From positions 1 to 40,660 of the forward strand of contig JAHCLO010000003.1 in assembly GCA_026125285.1 (NCBI GenBank): a stretch of DNA of 40,660 nucleotides, read 5' to 3'. Shown here piece by piece: positions 1 through 7,421 of this stretch. A program made the translations under genes and the position numbers. The notes beneath the pieces were generated by a model. It had not been told where the DNA came from and searched no databases. It saw only the letters and a list, made by a program, of their open reading frames with translations. Position 1 is the first letter of the stretch; every line of letters begins with the position of its first letter. The DNA is from Verrucomicrobiia bacterium. Its GTDB lineage: Bacteria; Verrucomicrobiota; Verrucomicrobiia; Limisphaerales; JADLHS01.

Positions 1-1
1 G

Positions 2-358
2 GGGAAACTACCCGAAGGCTGGCGGGCGGCACGCGGCACCACGATGAAGGGGAGTTTCGACTGGCGCTGCTGCCTGTTCCTCAAGATTGACTATGCGGCG
101 CTCGAGGCGGAAACGCTCAAGGGCGACAAGACCGACGCGGAGTTGCTGGACTGGGCCTTCCAACACGGCCGCCAGCCGGACGATCAGGAGATCGAGGTGT
201 GGAATGCGTTCATGACCAAACGCGGCTGGCGCGACGCCGGCGCGCAGCGGTTGAATGAGCGTCTGGCGGAAATTGGTCTCCCGCCGGGCACGGTGCAGAC
301 GATGTTCGAGTTCATTGATCTGGATGAAGGGCGGTTGAAGCTCAACGCGGTCAAGTGA
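2..358 (+). CDS. DUF5069 domain protein, 5' end outside window
   Basis: The reading frame is open from the first bases of the window and stops at 358, so the start lies upstream and only the C-terminal 118 residues are present. The internal ATG at 44 is unlikely to be the start, because the residues before it (KLPEGWRAARG...) continue the family pattern. The visible part fits the C-terminal half of DUF5069 proteins: a 'FDWRCCLFLKIDYAAL' core, then 'DAELLDWAFQHGRQP', 'EIEVWNAFMTKRGWRD' and a closing 'TMFEFIDLDEGRL'. Family proteins are about 150 residues, cytosolic and of unknown function. It converges on the J-domain gene with about 95 bp between the two stops. No catalytic motif is evident. 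Confidence 0.75.
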   Translation, partial: GKLPEGWRAARGTTMKGSFDWRCCLFLKIDYAALEAETLKGDKTDAELLDWAFQHGRQPDDQEIEVWNAFMTKRGWRDAGAQRLNERLAEIGLPPGTVQTMFEFIDLDEGRLKLNAVK

Positions 359-452
359 GCGCGGTGAGAACCGCTTGCGACTGAAGGCGGCAAGGGGCGT
401 GGCTCGTCGCATGTCAACCCACTGCGGGAACGGATTCAGAACCCGGTCGGCG

Positions 453-1193
453 TCAGCGACGCGACGCTCGGCGGATTTGAACATCATGCGTGTAAAGCAC
501 GCGCACCAGCAAGTCGCCGCGTCCACCGCGCGGTTTGGGCAGTCCTTCGCGGGCAATGCGAAGAATCTCGCCGCGCGCCGTTTGCTTGGGAATCTGCACC
601 CGCAAGCTATTGCCCGTCGCTCCGCGAACCTTTTCCACGCCCCCCTGCAAAGCGCGCCTGGCACTGATCCTCAAGTCGCAACGCAAATCCGAGCCACGCG
701 CCCGGAAGCGGAAATCGGGGCGCGCCTTGACGCGCACCAGCACCACGCCGCGCTCGAACGGCGCGGTGCGTGGCAGGCGGAAACGCGTTCCCGGCGCGGT
801 TTCCGGCGGGACGATGAGTTCGTAACTCTCCGGGCCCTGCGGATTGGCCGGATCATTGACGCGCACCTCGAGCGTGGTGCCCCGCAGCAACTCCTGAATG
901 TCGAGGTGAATTTCCTTGGTGATGTTGACCGCCGCCTTGCCGCTGGCCGGCTTCGCGGCTGAACGTATGCTGGACGAGAGTTCCTCGTCATACGCCCGGC
1001 GGCGCGCGGGATCGCTCAGGATTTCATACGCGGCGTTGAGCGCCTGCGTTTGTGCGAGGGCGGCGGGCGCACCGCCGTTTACATCGGGATGATGTTGCTT
1101 GGCGAGCAGGCGGTAGGCGGCGCGGATTTGCGCTTCGGTGCAACGCCGGTCAAGGCCGAGCGTGGCGTAGTGGTCTGGTGTGGTGGATGACAA
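453..1193 (-). CDS. J-domain co-chaperone, short DnaJ/CbpA-like
   Basis: A 246-residue protein with an N-terminal J domain (about residues 7-70) that carries the HPD tripeptide at 35-37, the signature needed to stimulate DnaK ATPase. It is followed directly by a DnaJ C-terminal substrate-binding region (about 88-235: 'ITKEIHLDIQELLRGTTLEV', 'GVVLVRVKARPDFRFRARGSDL', 'RGDLLVRVLY'). It has neither the Gly/Phe-rich linker nor the four CxxCxGxG zinc repeats of true DnaJ, so it resembles CbpA-type (class B) co-chaperones and is shorter than these (about 300 residues). It is cytosolic and presumably works with a DnaK encoded elsewhere. The ATG at 1193 gives a complete J domain. The gene stands alone, with a roughly 200-bp upstream gap that should hold its promoter. 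Confidence 0.85.
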   Translation of the reverse strand: MSSTTPDHYATLGLDRRCTEAQIRAAYRLLAKQHHPDVNGGAPAALAQTQALNAAYEILSDPARRRAYDEELSSSIRSAAKPASGKAAVNITKEIHLDIQELLRGTTLEVRVNDPANPQGPESYELIVPPETAPGTRFRLPRTAPFERGVVLVRVKARPDFRFRARGSDLRCDLRISARRALQGGVEKVRGATGNSLRVQIPKQTARGEILRIAREGLPKPRGGRGDLLVRVLYTHDVQIRRASRR

Positions 1194-1397
1194 CGGCGAA
1201 AGTCTAGCGGAGTGCGCCCGGCAGTTCCAGCCCGTTGGTGCTCCTATATGGACTCGCCAAAGTTATTCAACACGATTCGAGTTGCTGACATCCGCGACCC
1301 ACGACCACCCCAGCGCATCACCGAAGTTTGTGACTCTCGAACTGAGAAGCAGGGCGGCTGTTCGCTCTAGTGATTTTTGTTGGACCATGCGTTTGGA

Positions 1398-1940
1398 CTA
1401 TTGGTTTTCGTGCTTCTCCAACTTCTGCAACTCTTGCCTTAATCGCTCCGCCTTCTCGCGGACTCTCTGCGCTCCATCCACCACCCCGTCCGTGTCAATC
1501 TTCCCCTCCATGTAGTCGCCCATAACCTGTCCAACATCCGTTTGTAAAGCATGGATTCTCCTGTGGACATCAAGGACTGATGTGCTCACAGGTCTGACAG
1601 AACCGTCAGCATGTCTCTTGAATACCTCAATTTCATCCGAGTCTGACGCATGAAAGTAAACCGTCTCCAAGAAGCCGTCGCCGTCCTCGTCGCTCTCGGT
1701 CATCCGCAACTCCCCACCAGCAAGATAGCTCCGTGAAACGATCGCCATTTCACCGCTCGTGCTGCGCTTACTCATGGTCATCATCACCCTTGTCTTGCCG
1801 CGATAAAACATCTCCATCCGAACATCAACCTTGCCGTCCTTGTCGCGGTCAATCTCCGAAACCTTGTTTGTAATTCCCGTCGTGTCTTCCGCATGACACG
1901 TAACGGCCAAGAGCAGCAGGAGAAGGAGAATCGTTTTCAT
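1398..1940 (-). CDS. Small secreted protein with Asp-rich Ca-loop-like motifs
   Basis: The frame is open well upstream, but the start is set at the ATG at 1940 because it opens a clean signal peptide (MKTILLLLLLLAVTCHA, likely cleaved after residue 17) and the upstream extension is low-complexity. The mature protein (about 163 residues) contains two Asp-rich loops, 'DRDKDGKVD' at residues 31-39 and 'ESDEDGDGFLE' further on. These look like the calcium loops of EF-hand or dockerin-like repeats in secreted proteins. The C-terminus is a charged helix ending 'RLRQELQKLEKHENQ' that could form a coiled coil. I do not recognise the family. It is probably periplasmic or exported. It is divergent from the radical SAM gene. 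Confidence 0.65.
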   Translation of the reverse strand: MKTILLLLLLLAVTCHAEDTTGITNKVSEIDRDKDGKVDVRMEMFYRGKTRVMMTMSKRSTSGEMAIVSRSYLAGGELRMTESDEDGDGFLETVYFHASDSDEIEVFKRHADGSVRPVSTSVLDVHRRIHALQTDVGQVMGDYMEGKIDTDGVVDGAQRVREKAERLRQELQKLEKHENQ

Positions 1941-2363
1941 GGCGTGTATGTGGTCGTGTGACTTGTCCAACAGTATTGATTGTCCGGGACCTGCAGGCCG
2001 TTGATCAACTGAGAAGTTTGACTCATAGCGCGGTTCTACGCCGGCCTCGCTTGGCGGACAAGCTTTGTTTTGAGCCTTGGAGGTGGGCGGGTTCTTGTGG
2101 CGGATGCAAGCGGCTGCACCCAAACTCGAAACCTGCTGGGCGACGAAACCAGGACCCTTTTGGTTGATCTTTGACCGGCTGACCCACAACCGAAATTGCT
2201 TTGTGCCCAGCAAAGTACGGTGACGAATAAATCAAACGCTGCTTTGACTTCGCACGGCGTTTGCCGTCTGCTGGTTCTGGCCGAGTTGCTTCCGTCCGAT
2301 CACGCCTCATTCGAGCCGCAGAGGAGCGATGCCACCTTGCCGGAATGCGGTTTTTGAAAGTCC
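1941..2363. other. 423-bp intergenic region between divergent genes
   Basis: This gap separates the minus-strand secreted-protein gene from the plus-strand radical SAM gene and must hold both promoters. I see no RNA gene, no riboswitch-like structure and no convincing ORF. The minus strand is open through part of it, but without protein-like composition or a recognisable family. A short hairpin (acggc-gttt-gccgt) lies near 2258-2271. The AT-richer stretch around 2200-2240 is the likeliest promoter area. Confidence 0.4.
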
Positions 2364-4310
2364 ATGAGTAATAAAGTCTTGTTGACCAGTGTTTGTCGTC
2401 CTTTGGGACCGGAATACGGAGATGCGTCTTCGGTTGGGTATGAATTGCTTTACCGCCAGGTGACGCGGGCGCAGGGCATCTTCAGCCCCCGCACCGTGAA
2501 CGTGCATTTCGGGCTGGATTACATCGCGGAGAATCTGGACGCGCCGACGGTGGTGCTGCAATACCCGTCGAAGCGCGAACTGATTGCGGAACTCAAGAAG
2601 GGCTACGATTACGTGGGTGTCTCCTTCATCATGGCCGTGATGCACAAGATGAAGGAAACGGTCGCCCTCATCCGCGAACATGCGCCGAACAGCAAGATCG
2701 TCCTCGGCGGTTACGGCACCGTGCTGAAGGACGACGTGCTCAAGCCTTACGCGGATTACATCTGCCGCGAGGAAGGCGTGGGCTATTTCCGGCGGCTGCT
2801 GGGCGAACCGGAAATTCCCATGCCCTACAAACACCCGCTCATCGTGAGCTGGCTGAAGATTTTTGGCTGGAAAGTGTCAGGCACCGGCAAAATCTTCGCC
2901 GGCCTCGGCTGTCCGAACGGTTGCGATTTCTGCTGCACCTCGCATTTCTTCTCGCGCAAGCACATCAAGCTGCTGCCCACCGGACGCGACATCTATCAGG
3001 TCGTGGAACGTTACTTTGACCTCGATCCCGACCTGGTGTTTCTGATTCTCGACGAGGATTTCCTGCTCAACAAGAAACGCGCGATGGAGTTTCGCGAGTG
3101 TGTGCTGCAAGGCGGCAAGAAACCGTCCATCTTCGCGTTCTCCAGCATCAAGGCCATCAGTCAATACACGGTGGAGGAGATTCTGGAGATGGGTATTGAC
3201 GGCTTCTGGATCGGCTACGAAGGCACGCGCTCGAACTACGCCAAGCAACAGGGCCGGCCCGTGGAGGAAATTCTCACCGAGTTTCGCGCGCACGGCATCA
3301 CGGTGCTGACTTCGATGATCGTGGGTTTCGATTACCAGACCCCGGAAATTGTGGCCCAGGAACTCGACGGGCTGATGAAGCTCAAACCGGCGCTGGCGCA
3401 ATTCCTGATTTACGGCCCCGTGCCGGGCACGCCGTTCTACGAACGCATCATCCAGGAGAATCTGTTGCAGGACGTTTACACCAGCGACAAGGATTTGTTT
3501 TATCGGCGCGCGGACGGTTTCCGCACGATGATCAAACACCCGACGTTGTCACCGAAAGCGATTGAGGACATCCAGACCTGGTGCTTCGAGCAAGATTTTC
3601 ACCGGCTGGGCCCGAGCATCTACCGCGTGCTCGAAGCGCGGCTCCTGGGCTACTGCAAACTCAAGGATTCGCCGAATCCGGTCCTGCGGGAGAAGGCGGA
3701 GTACTACGCCAGGGAATTGCGCGTGGCCTATCCGGTCTTTCTCGCCGGGCGACTGCTGGGGCCGAACGCCGCCATTCGCAAATGGGTTGGCGAGGTGGAG
3801 TCGCGTATCCACGCCGAGTTGGGACGCCCCACGTTGACGCAGTGCCTCCAGTCCCTGCTGGCCGTGGGCGCGGCGCTGTGGACCGGGCTGACGTTGAAAC
3901 TGAATCTTTTCCAGCATCCCCGTTTGCAGCGCACGACCTATCGCTTGCCGGACCATCACGGGAGTGCGTTCCATTTGTGGGAGGAGTTTCATGCCAAGAT
4001 GGCCAGCCCGAACTTCTCGGTCAAAGTCGAGTTGCAGCACGCCAGGCAACAAGTGTGGATGCGCCTGGAGGGCGCGCTGACTTCCGCGGACGCCGAAGGT
4101 CTGGCGCAGCGCATTCGGGAGTCCCTGGCCCGGAGCAAGAGCCGGCTGGTGTTGGACCTGAACCGGTTGCACTGGGACAAAGTGGAGGACTTGCGACCGT
4201 TGCGGGAAAAGCTGGCAGAGTATCGCTCACGTATCCGGGTGGTGTTGCCCAAACTCTCGGCGGCGCATCCGGAACTCTTGCTGTTGGCGGGCATGTTCCA
4301 TCGTTATTAG
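2364..4310 (+). CDS. B12-binding-type radical SAM protein with STAS-like tail
   Basis: A 648-residue protein. Residues about 5-145 form a Rossmann-like cobalamin-binding-type domain ('DYVGVSFIM', 'KIVLGGYGT', 'DYICREEGVGYFRRLL'). The radical SAM core follows, with the [4Fe-4S] cysteines in CPNGCDFC at 183, 187 and 190, and later strands such as 'DLVFLILDEDFL', 'GIDGFWIGYEGTR' and 'FLIYGPVPGTPFYE'. The canonical DxHxxG histidine motif of B12 ligation is not evident, so cobalamin binding is uncertain. After a helical linker, residues about 552-632 resemble a STAS-type fold ('VWMRLEGALTSADAEGLAQ', 'RLVLDLNRLHW', 'RIRVVLPKL'). It is cytosolic and of unknown substrate; the overall type matches uncharacterised B12-radical SAM proteins. 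The start ATG at 2364 gives the natural domain edge. Confidence 0.8.
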   Translation: MSNKVLLTSVCRPLGPEYGDASSVGYELLYRQVTRAQGIFSPRTVNVHFGLDYIAENLDAPTVVLQYPSKRELIAELKKGYDYVGVSFIMAVMHKMKETVALIREHAPNSKIVLGGYGTVLKDDVLKPYADYICREEGVGYFRRLLGEPEIPMPYKHPLIVSWLKIFGWKVSGTGKIFAGLGCPNGCDFCCTSHFFSRKHIKLLPTGRDIYQVVERYFDLDPDLVFLILDEDFLLNKKRAMEFRECVLQGGKKPSIFAFSSIKAISQYTVEEILEMGIDGFWIGYEGTRSNYAKQQGRPVEEILTEFRAHGITVLTSMIVGFDYQTPEIVAQELDGLMKLKPALAQFLIYGPVPGTPFYERIIQENLLQDVYTSDKDLFYRRADGFRTMIKHPTLSPKAIEDIQTWCFEQDFHRLGPSIYRVLEARLLGYCKLKDSPNPVLREKAEYYARELRVAYPVFLAGRLLGPNAAIRKWVGEVESRIHAELGRPTLTQCLQSLLAVGAALWTGLTLKLNLFQHPRLQRTTYRLPDHHGSAFHLWEEFHAKMASPNFSVKVELQHARQQVWMRLEGALTSADAEGLAQRIRESLARSKSRLVLDLNRLHWDKVEDLRPLREKLAEYRSRIRVVLPKLSAAHPELLLLAGMFHRY

Positions 4311-4357
4311 CATGCGATTTTTCACGATGGCGGGGCGCGCTCGCTTGTGGCGCCAGG

Positions 4358-4384
4358 GATAGTTCCCGATAGTTCCCGATAGTT
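4358..4384 (+). repeat. Short tandem repeat, 10-bp unit x 2.7
   Basis: The unit gatagttccc is present twice in full and then as gatagtt, in the 240-bp gap between the radical SAM gene and the RRM gene. It is too short to assign a role; it may be slippage or a binding site. Confidence 0.7.
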
Positions 4385-4478
4385 GTTGCTATTCGGCCAG
4401 AAACCATCACTCTACCGGCGTCTGTAAGATAGCTTGTCTCTTTCAAGGCATGGTAAATCTTCAAGTGAACTCCGTTCA

Positions 4479-4550
4479 GTGATGATTTTAGACCCGATGT
4501 TCGGGAACAGTCTGTGGAAAGCACCGGTTTGTCGGACAGTAAATCATCAC
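4479..4550 (+). promoter_or_regulatory. Structured leader of the RRM gene
   Basis: A perfect 10-bp inverted repeat (gtgatgattt at 4479-4488, aaatcatcac at 4541-4550) has its downstream arm ending on the base before the ATG. The loop contains a small GC hairpin (cccga-tgt-tcggg, 4493-4505). Folding would bury the ribosome-binding region. No Shine-Dalgarno sequence is visible. That this regulates translation (temperature or self-binding) is inference. Confidence 0.5.
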
Positions 4551-4868
4551 ATGAGTAATAAATTGTTTGTTGGAAATCTTTCCTTCAATACCACGGAAAA
4601 CGACCTGCAGGACGCGTTCGCCGCGCATGGCACGGTCACCGAAACCAACCTGATGATGGATCGCATGACCAATCGCCCCCGCGGCTTTGGGTTTGTGACC
4701 ATGAGTTCAGCCGAAGAGGCGCAGAAGGCCATTGCCGCCTTGAACGGCAAGGAGATTGACGGGCGTGCCCTGACGGTCAATGTCGCGAAGCCGCGCGAAG
4801 AGCGTTCCGGCGGCGGCGGTGGCCGGCGGGAATACCGCGGCGGCGGTGGCGGACGTAATCGCTACTGA
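4551..4868 (+). CDS. RRM-type RNA-binding protein with Gly-rich tail
   Basis: A 105-residue single-RRM protein of the bacterial/cyanobacterial Rbp type. RNP2 is LFVGNL at residues 5-10 and RNP1 is RGFGFVTM at 44-51, with the aromatic residues that stack on RNA present. The beta-alpha-beta-beta-alpha-beta RRM ends near 82 ('RALTVNVAKPREER') and is followed by a Gly/Arg tail typical of this group. It probably binds single-stranded RNA in the cytosol as a chaperone or post-transcriptional regulator. The start is the ATG at 4551 because 'MSNKLFVGNL' is the family N-terminus; the frame is open upstream, but that part is the leader. It is followed by its own terminator. Homologues in cyanobacteria are often cold-induced, which fits the structured leader. 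Confidence 0.9.
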   Translation: MSNKLFVGNLSFNTTENDLQDAFAAHGTVTETNLMMDRMTNRPRGFGFVTMSSAEEAQKAIAALNGKEIDGRALTVNVAKPREERSGGGGGRREYRGGGGGRNRY

Positions 4869-4887
4869 TCCGACGCACGGATTTCGC

Positions 4888-4925
4888 GGCGGGGTTCGGG
4901 TGAACCGGACCCCGCCTTGTCATTT
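4888..4925 (+). terminator. Rho-independent-like terminator after the RRM gene
   Basis: A 12-bp GC-rich stem (4888-4899 with 4905-4916, one G-T pair) with a 5-nt loop is followed by ttgtcattt. It lies 19 bp after the RRM stop and 36 bp before the infA start. It should end the RRM transcript; the T tract is weak, so termination may be partial. Confidence 0.7.
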
Positions 4926-4952
4926 ACAATGCGCTTTACGCGCTGGACGAAC

Positions 4953-5168
4953 ATGAAAGAACATCACATTGAAGTCGAAGGCCGCGTGGCCACCGTCCTG
5001 CCCGGAACAATGTTCCGCGTCGAACTCGAGAACAAACATCTCGTGCTCGCCACGATTTGTGGCAAGATGCGCAAACGCTGGGTGCGCCTGACCGTCGGCG
5101 ACCGCGTGAAGATGGAGATGTCGCCCTACGATCTGGAAAAGGCGCGCATCACCTGGCGGTTACGGTGA
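4953..5168 (+). CDS. infA: Translation initiation factor IF-1
   Basis: A 71-residue protein made almost entirely of the IF-1 OB fold: '[20 protein letters not shown]', '[22 protein letters not shown]' and '[11 protein letters not shown]' match the family from end to end. IF-1 binds the 30S A site and works with IF-2 and IF-3 during initiation. The start is placed at the ATG at 4953, which gives the usual 'M-K-E-...-IEVEG' beginning; the frame is open upstream but lies in the terminator region. The segment 'KMRKRWVRL' differs slightly from the common 'KMRKNFIRI'. It may share a transcript with the small Cys-containing gene 70 bp downstream. Confidence 0.93.
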   Translation: MKEHHIEVEGRVATVLPGTMFRVELENKHLVLATICGKMRKRWVRLTVGDRVKMEMSPYDLEKARITWRLR

Positions 5169-5238
5169 GCGGGTGGCGCAGCCTGCGTTGCCATCAAAGC
5201 CGCATCCAGTCGCCGCCCATGTTAGAAAGGCACTTTTT

Positions 5239-5634
5239 ATGACGCACAGCCCCCGAACCAGTCCTCGCAGCGAATATCTTCAACAGGAAAATCAGCGGGC
5301 CGAGGCGTCACCCTCCATCGCGGAGAAGTATCCGCGTCTGAAAACCGTGACGGTGGACCTCGGTCACTATGACCCGGAAGGTGTCACGCGCAGCAGCCAG
5401 ATCAAATACACGGTCAATCTTGAGCACGCAAAGTCCGTGTTCCGCGTGGCGTGCCACAACCCCGAATGTGTCCGCGGTGATTTTGACCTGAGCGACGTGC
5501 TGGCGGAAGCGGTGGCCGCGCGGCGCACGAGCGTATCCGGGGAAGCTTGCTGCCAGGGTTGGCGCAGCCGCGCCACGATTGATTCCGTCCCCTGCCGCAA
5601 CATTCTCCGCTACAAACTCACGCTCGGTTACTGA
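5239..5634 (+). CDS. Small conserved-looking protein with five cysteines
   Basis: A 131-residue protein of unknown function. The ATG at 5239 is preceded at good spacing by agaaagg (5224-5230), one of the few clear Shine-Dalgarno-like sequences here, which decides the start. The N-terminal 30 residues are polar and likely disordered. The rest is a compact domain ('YPRLKTVTVDLGHYD', 'QIKYTVNLEHAKSVFRVAC', 'RNILRYKLTLGY') with a CHNPEC motif, a CC pair and one further Cys, a pattern that could bind zinc. There is no signal peptide, so it is probably cytosolic. It may be co-transcribed with infA. Confidence 0.7.
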   Translation: MTHSPRTSPRSEYLQQENQRAEASPSIAEKYPRLKTVTVDLGHYDPEGVTRSSQIKYTVNLEHAKSVFRVACHNPECVRGDFDLSDVLAEAVAARRTSVSGEACCQGWRSRATIDSVPCRNILRYKLTLGY

Positions 5635-5748
5635 GCGAACAGTTCTCCTGCCGGCGCCCCCGGTGATGCCTGCGATTGGCGCACGTTGTTGGAGCGCGAA
5701 TCCTGTGCTTGGTTTCCGCCCTCGCTTCGTGTTTCATGCCTCCCGGTT

Positions 5749-5805
5749 ATGGACGACACCAACTCGCTGATTCCACAGCGGAAGAGCCGGCTCGCGTTGC
5801 TGCGT
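5749..5805 (+). repeat. Diverged copy of the lysS 5' end
   Basis: Codons 1-19 here and lysS codons 1-19 (7422-7478) encode 15 identical residues, but differ at many third positions (aac/aat, tcg/tca, ctg/ttg, att/atc, cag/caa, cgg/cgc). The copy is therefore old, or the peptide has been kept by selection. Confidence 0.75.
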
Positions 5806-7392
5806 ATTCTCCTGCTCGCGGTTGCGTGTGTGTTCGCTGCCGGTTGTTTTGAGACGAAACAGGAGTTCACGTTGAATCCTGACGGCAGCGGCAAGGCCGT
5901 CATTGAGTCCTCGTTCACGCCGACTGCATGGTTGATCAATACCGGCGAGCAAGACCCTGAGAAATCTGCGCGGGATGCCATCCGCAAGGTCATTGAGGAG
6001 GCCGAAGGTGCGGACGCCTGGCAGGACGTTTCATACCGCGAACTCGACGATGGCAGGTTGCGGTTCAAAGGTACTGTTTATTTTCCGGAGCTGGCCAAAC
6101 TCAAGATTGGTCCGACTGCGTTCTGGCGATACACCATGACCAACGATCAGATGGGCAACCTGGTCATTACCCCGGTTGCCTCCGAAATACCCCCGCCTTA
6201 CGCCGGTCTGCGCACGAATGTTCCCGTGACGGCCGAAGCGATTCGACTCGCCCGGAGGCAATTTCGGAGCGCGAAGCCACTGCTAGCGGTCCTGTTTGGT
6301 TCAATGAAGCAGGAGACGGTGTTTCACTTGCCCGGGGTCGTGCGGCACGCGTCCAATTTCGAAACCAATTCACCCCGGACACTTCGGATTCGTTTCGATG
6401 GCGCACGCTATTTGGAAGCCATCGAGGAAAGGCTTCTCGATGCCAGATTGACCGAGGAAGCAGCGAAGGCGGCGGCTGACGGTTTCTCTGTCGGCGATCT
6501 GCTCCTCAATGAAAAATTGTACGGAGAACGGTCGCCAGTACGAGCGGTGATCAAACCCGGCGAACAACCGCTGTTTGACTACGCTGCCGAGTTGGCTGAA
6601 GCCCAAGCAGCCTTCCCTAGACTTGCCAGCTTGCTGGACTTGGACGCCGCGCCGCGACCACAGCCCAAACCTGCCGTAGAAGGTGAGCCGGCCACCACCA
6701 CCGTGACCGGCATCCGATGGAACTTTGACGGGGCGGAGCGGCGAGGCTGGGCCGATTGGGCAGGACCAGGCGGTTACACGCTCTCACTGCGAGCGGAACT
6801 TCCCGGAACCGTTCTGTCAGTCAACAAGGTGTTGGTGAGCCGGGCGCTGACACTGGAGGGCGTCAGCCTCTTACGGAATCAACCATCAGCACATGAGTTC
6901 TCGAACGCGCGGCTTTCCCCCGATTGGACACAGGCGCACTTTGAGGTTCGTCTGAACTCCCCGCCGCGCGATTCGCAGGGCATCACCGAATTGTCGGGTT
7001 TGCTGGAATGTACCAGCGCGGAGCATCAGCGATCCGTGGAACTTGTATCTGGCAAGTTGCGCGGTGGCGTCAAGGGCGCGGAGTTTGGCGTTCAGATTGA
7101 CGACATCCGGTCGCACCTGGGAGGTGGCGAACAGATGACTCTGCGTGTCCGGCTCTCGCCCGAACAACTTCGCTCCCTCAAGGCTATCGGGGAGGGTGGT
7201 CTGGCGGTGCGCCTCGAATCGCGCGGGCGGACACAGTTTGGCGAGGACCACATCTACACCTTTGTCGCATCGCGAGCCATTCCTCGATCCGGCAAATTGG
7301 TGGCGGAGGTGCTGCTGGGCTCGCGGACAGTGCGGATTCCCTTTTCGATCACCAACATTACACTCTTGGGCCAGCGACAACCTCCCAAGTGA
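5749..7392 (+). CDS. Predicted lipoprotein starting with a LysRS-like N-terminus
   Basis: A 547-residue protein with a hydrophobic stretch (about 15-31) ending in the lipobox FAAGC (Cys33), so it is predicted to be lipid-anchored and exported. The mature part has regions of beta-rich character and no family I recognise; 'ETKQEFTLNPDGSGKAVIE' recalls LppM-like lipoproteins. The first 19 residues (MDDTNSLIPQRKSRLALLR) match 15 of 19 at the start of LysRS, encoded 1.67 kb downstream. This makes an unusually long n-region for a lipoprotein. A TTG at 5797 would give a normal 17-residue signal peptide and may be the real start. It ends 29 bp before lysS, so the two may be co-transcribed. Confidence 0.75.
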   Translation: MDDTNSLIPQRKSRLALLRILLLAVACVFAAGCFETKQEFTLNPDGSGKAVIESSFTPTAWLINTGEQDPEKSARDAIRKVIEEAEGADAWQDVSYRELDDGRLRFKGTVYFPELAKLKIGPTAFWRYTMTNDQMGNLVITPVASEIPPPYAGLRTNVPVTAEAIRLARRQFRSAKPLLAVLFGSMKQETVFHLPGVVRHASNFETNSPRTLRIRFDGARYLEAIEERLLDARLTEEAAKAAADGFSVGDLLLNEKLYGERSPVRAVIKPGEQPLFDYAAELAEAQAAFPRLASLLDLDAAPRPQPKPAVEGEPATTTVTGIRWNFDGAERRGWADWAGPGGYTLSLRAELPGTVLSVNKVLVSRALTLEGVSLLRNQPSAHEFSNARLSPDWTQAHFEVRLNSPPRDSQGITELSGLLECTSAEHQRSVELVSGKLRGGVKGAEFGVQIDDIRSHLGGGEQMTLRVRLSPEQLRSLKAIGEGGLAVRLESRGRTQFGEDHIYTFVASRAIPRSGKLVAEVLLGSRTVRIPFSITNITLLGQRQPPK

Positions 7393-7421
7393 AGAGGCTC
7401 TTTCGGTAGCAACTCAATTCT

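Noticed and set aside
361..374. Small hairpin after the DUF5069 stop as a terminator
   Set aside because: Only a 5-bp stem and no T tract.
1941..2213. Upstream extension of the small secreted protein by about 90 codons
   Set aside because: It would bury the signal peptide inside the protein, and its composition is not protein-like.
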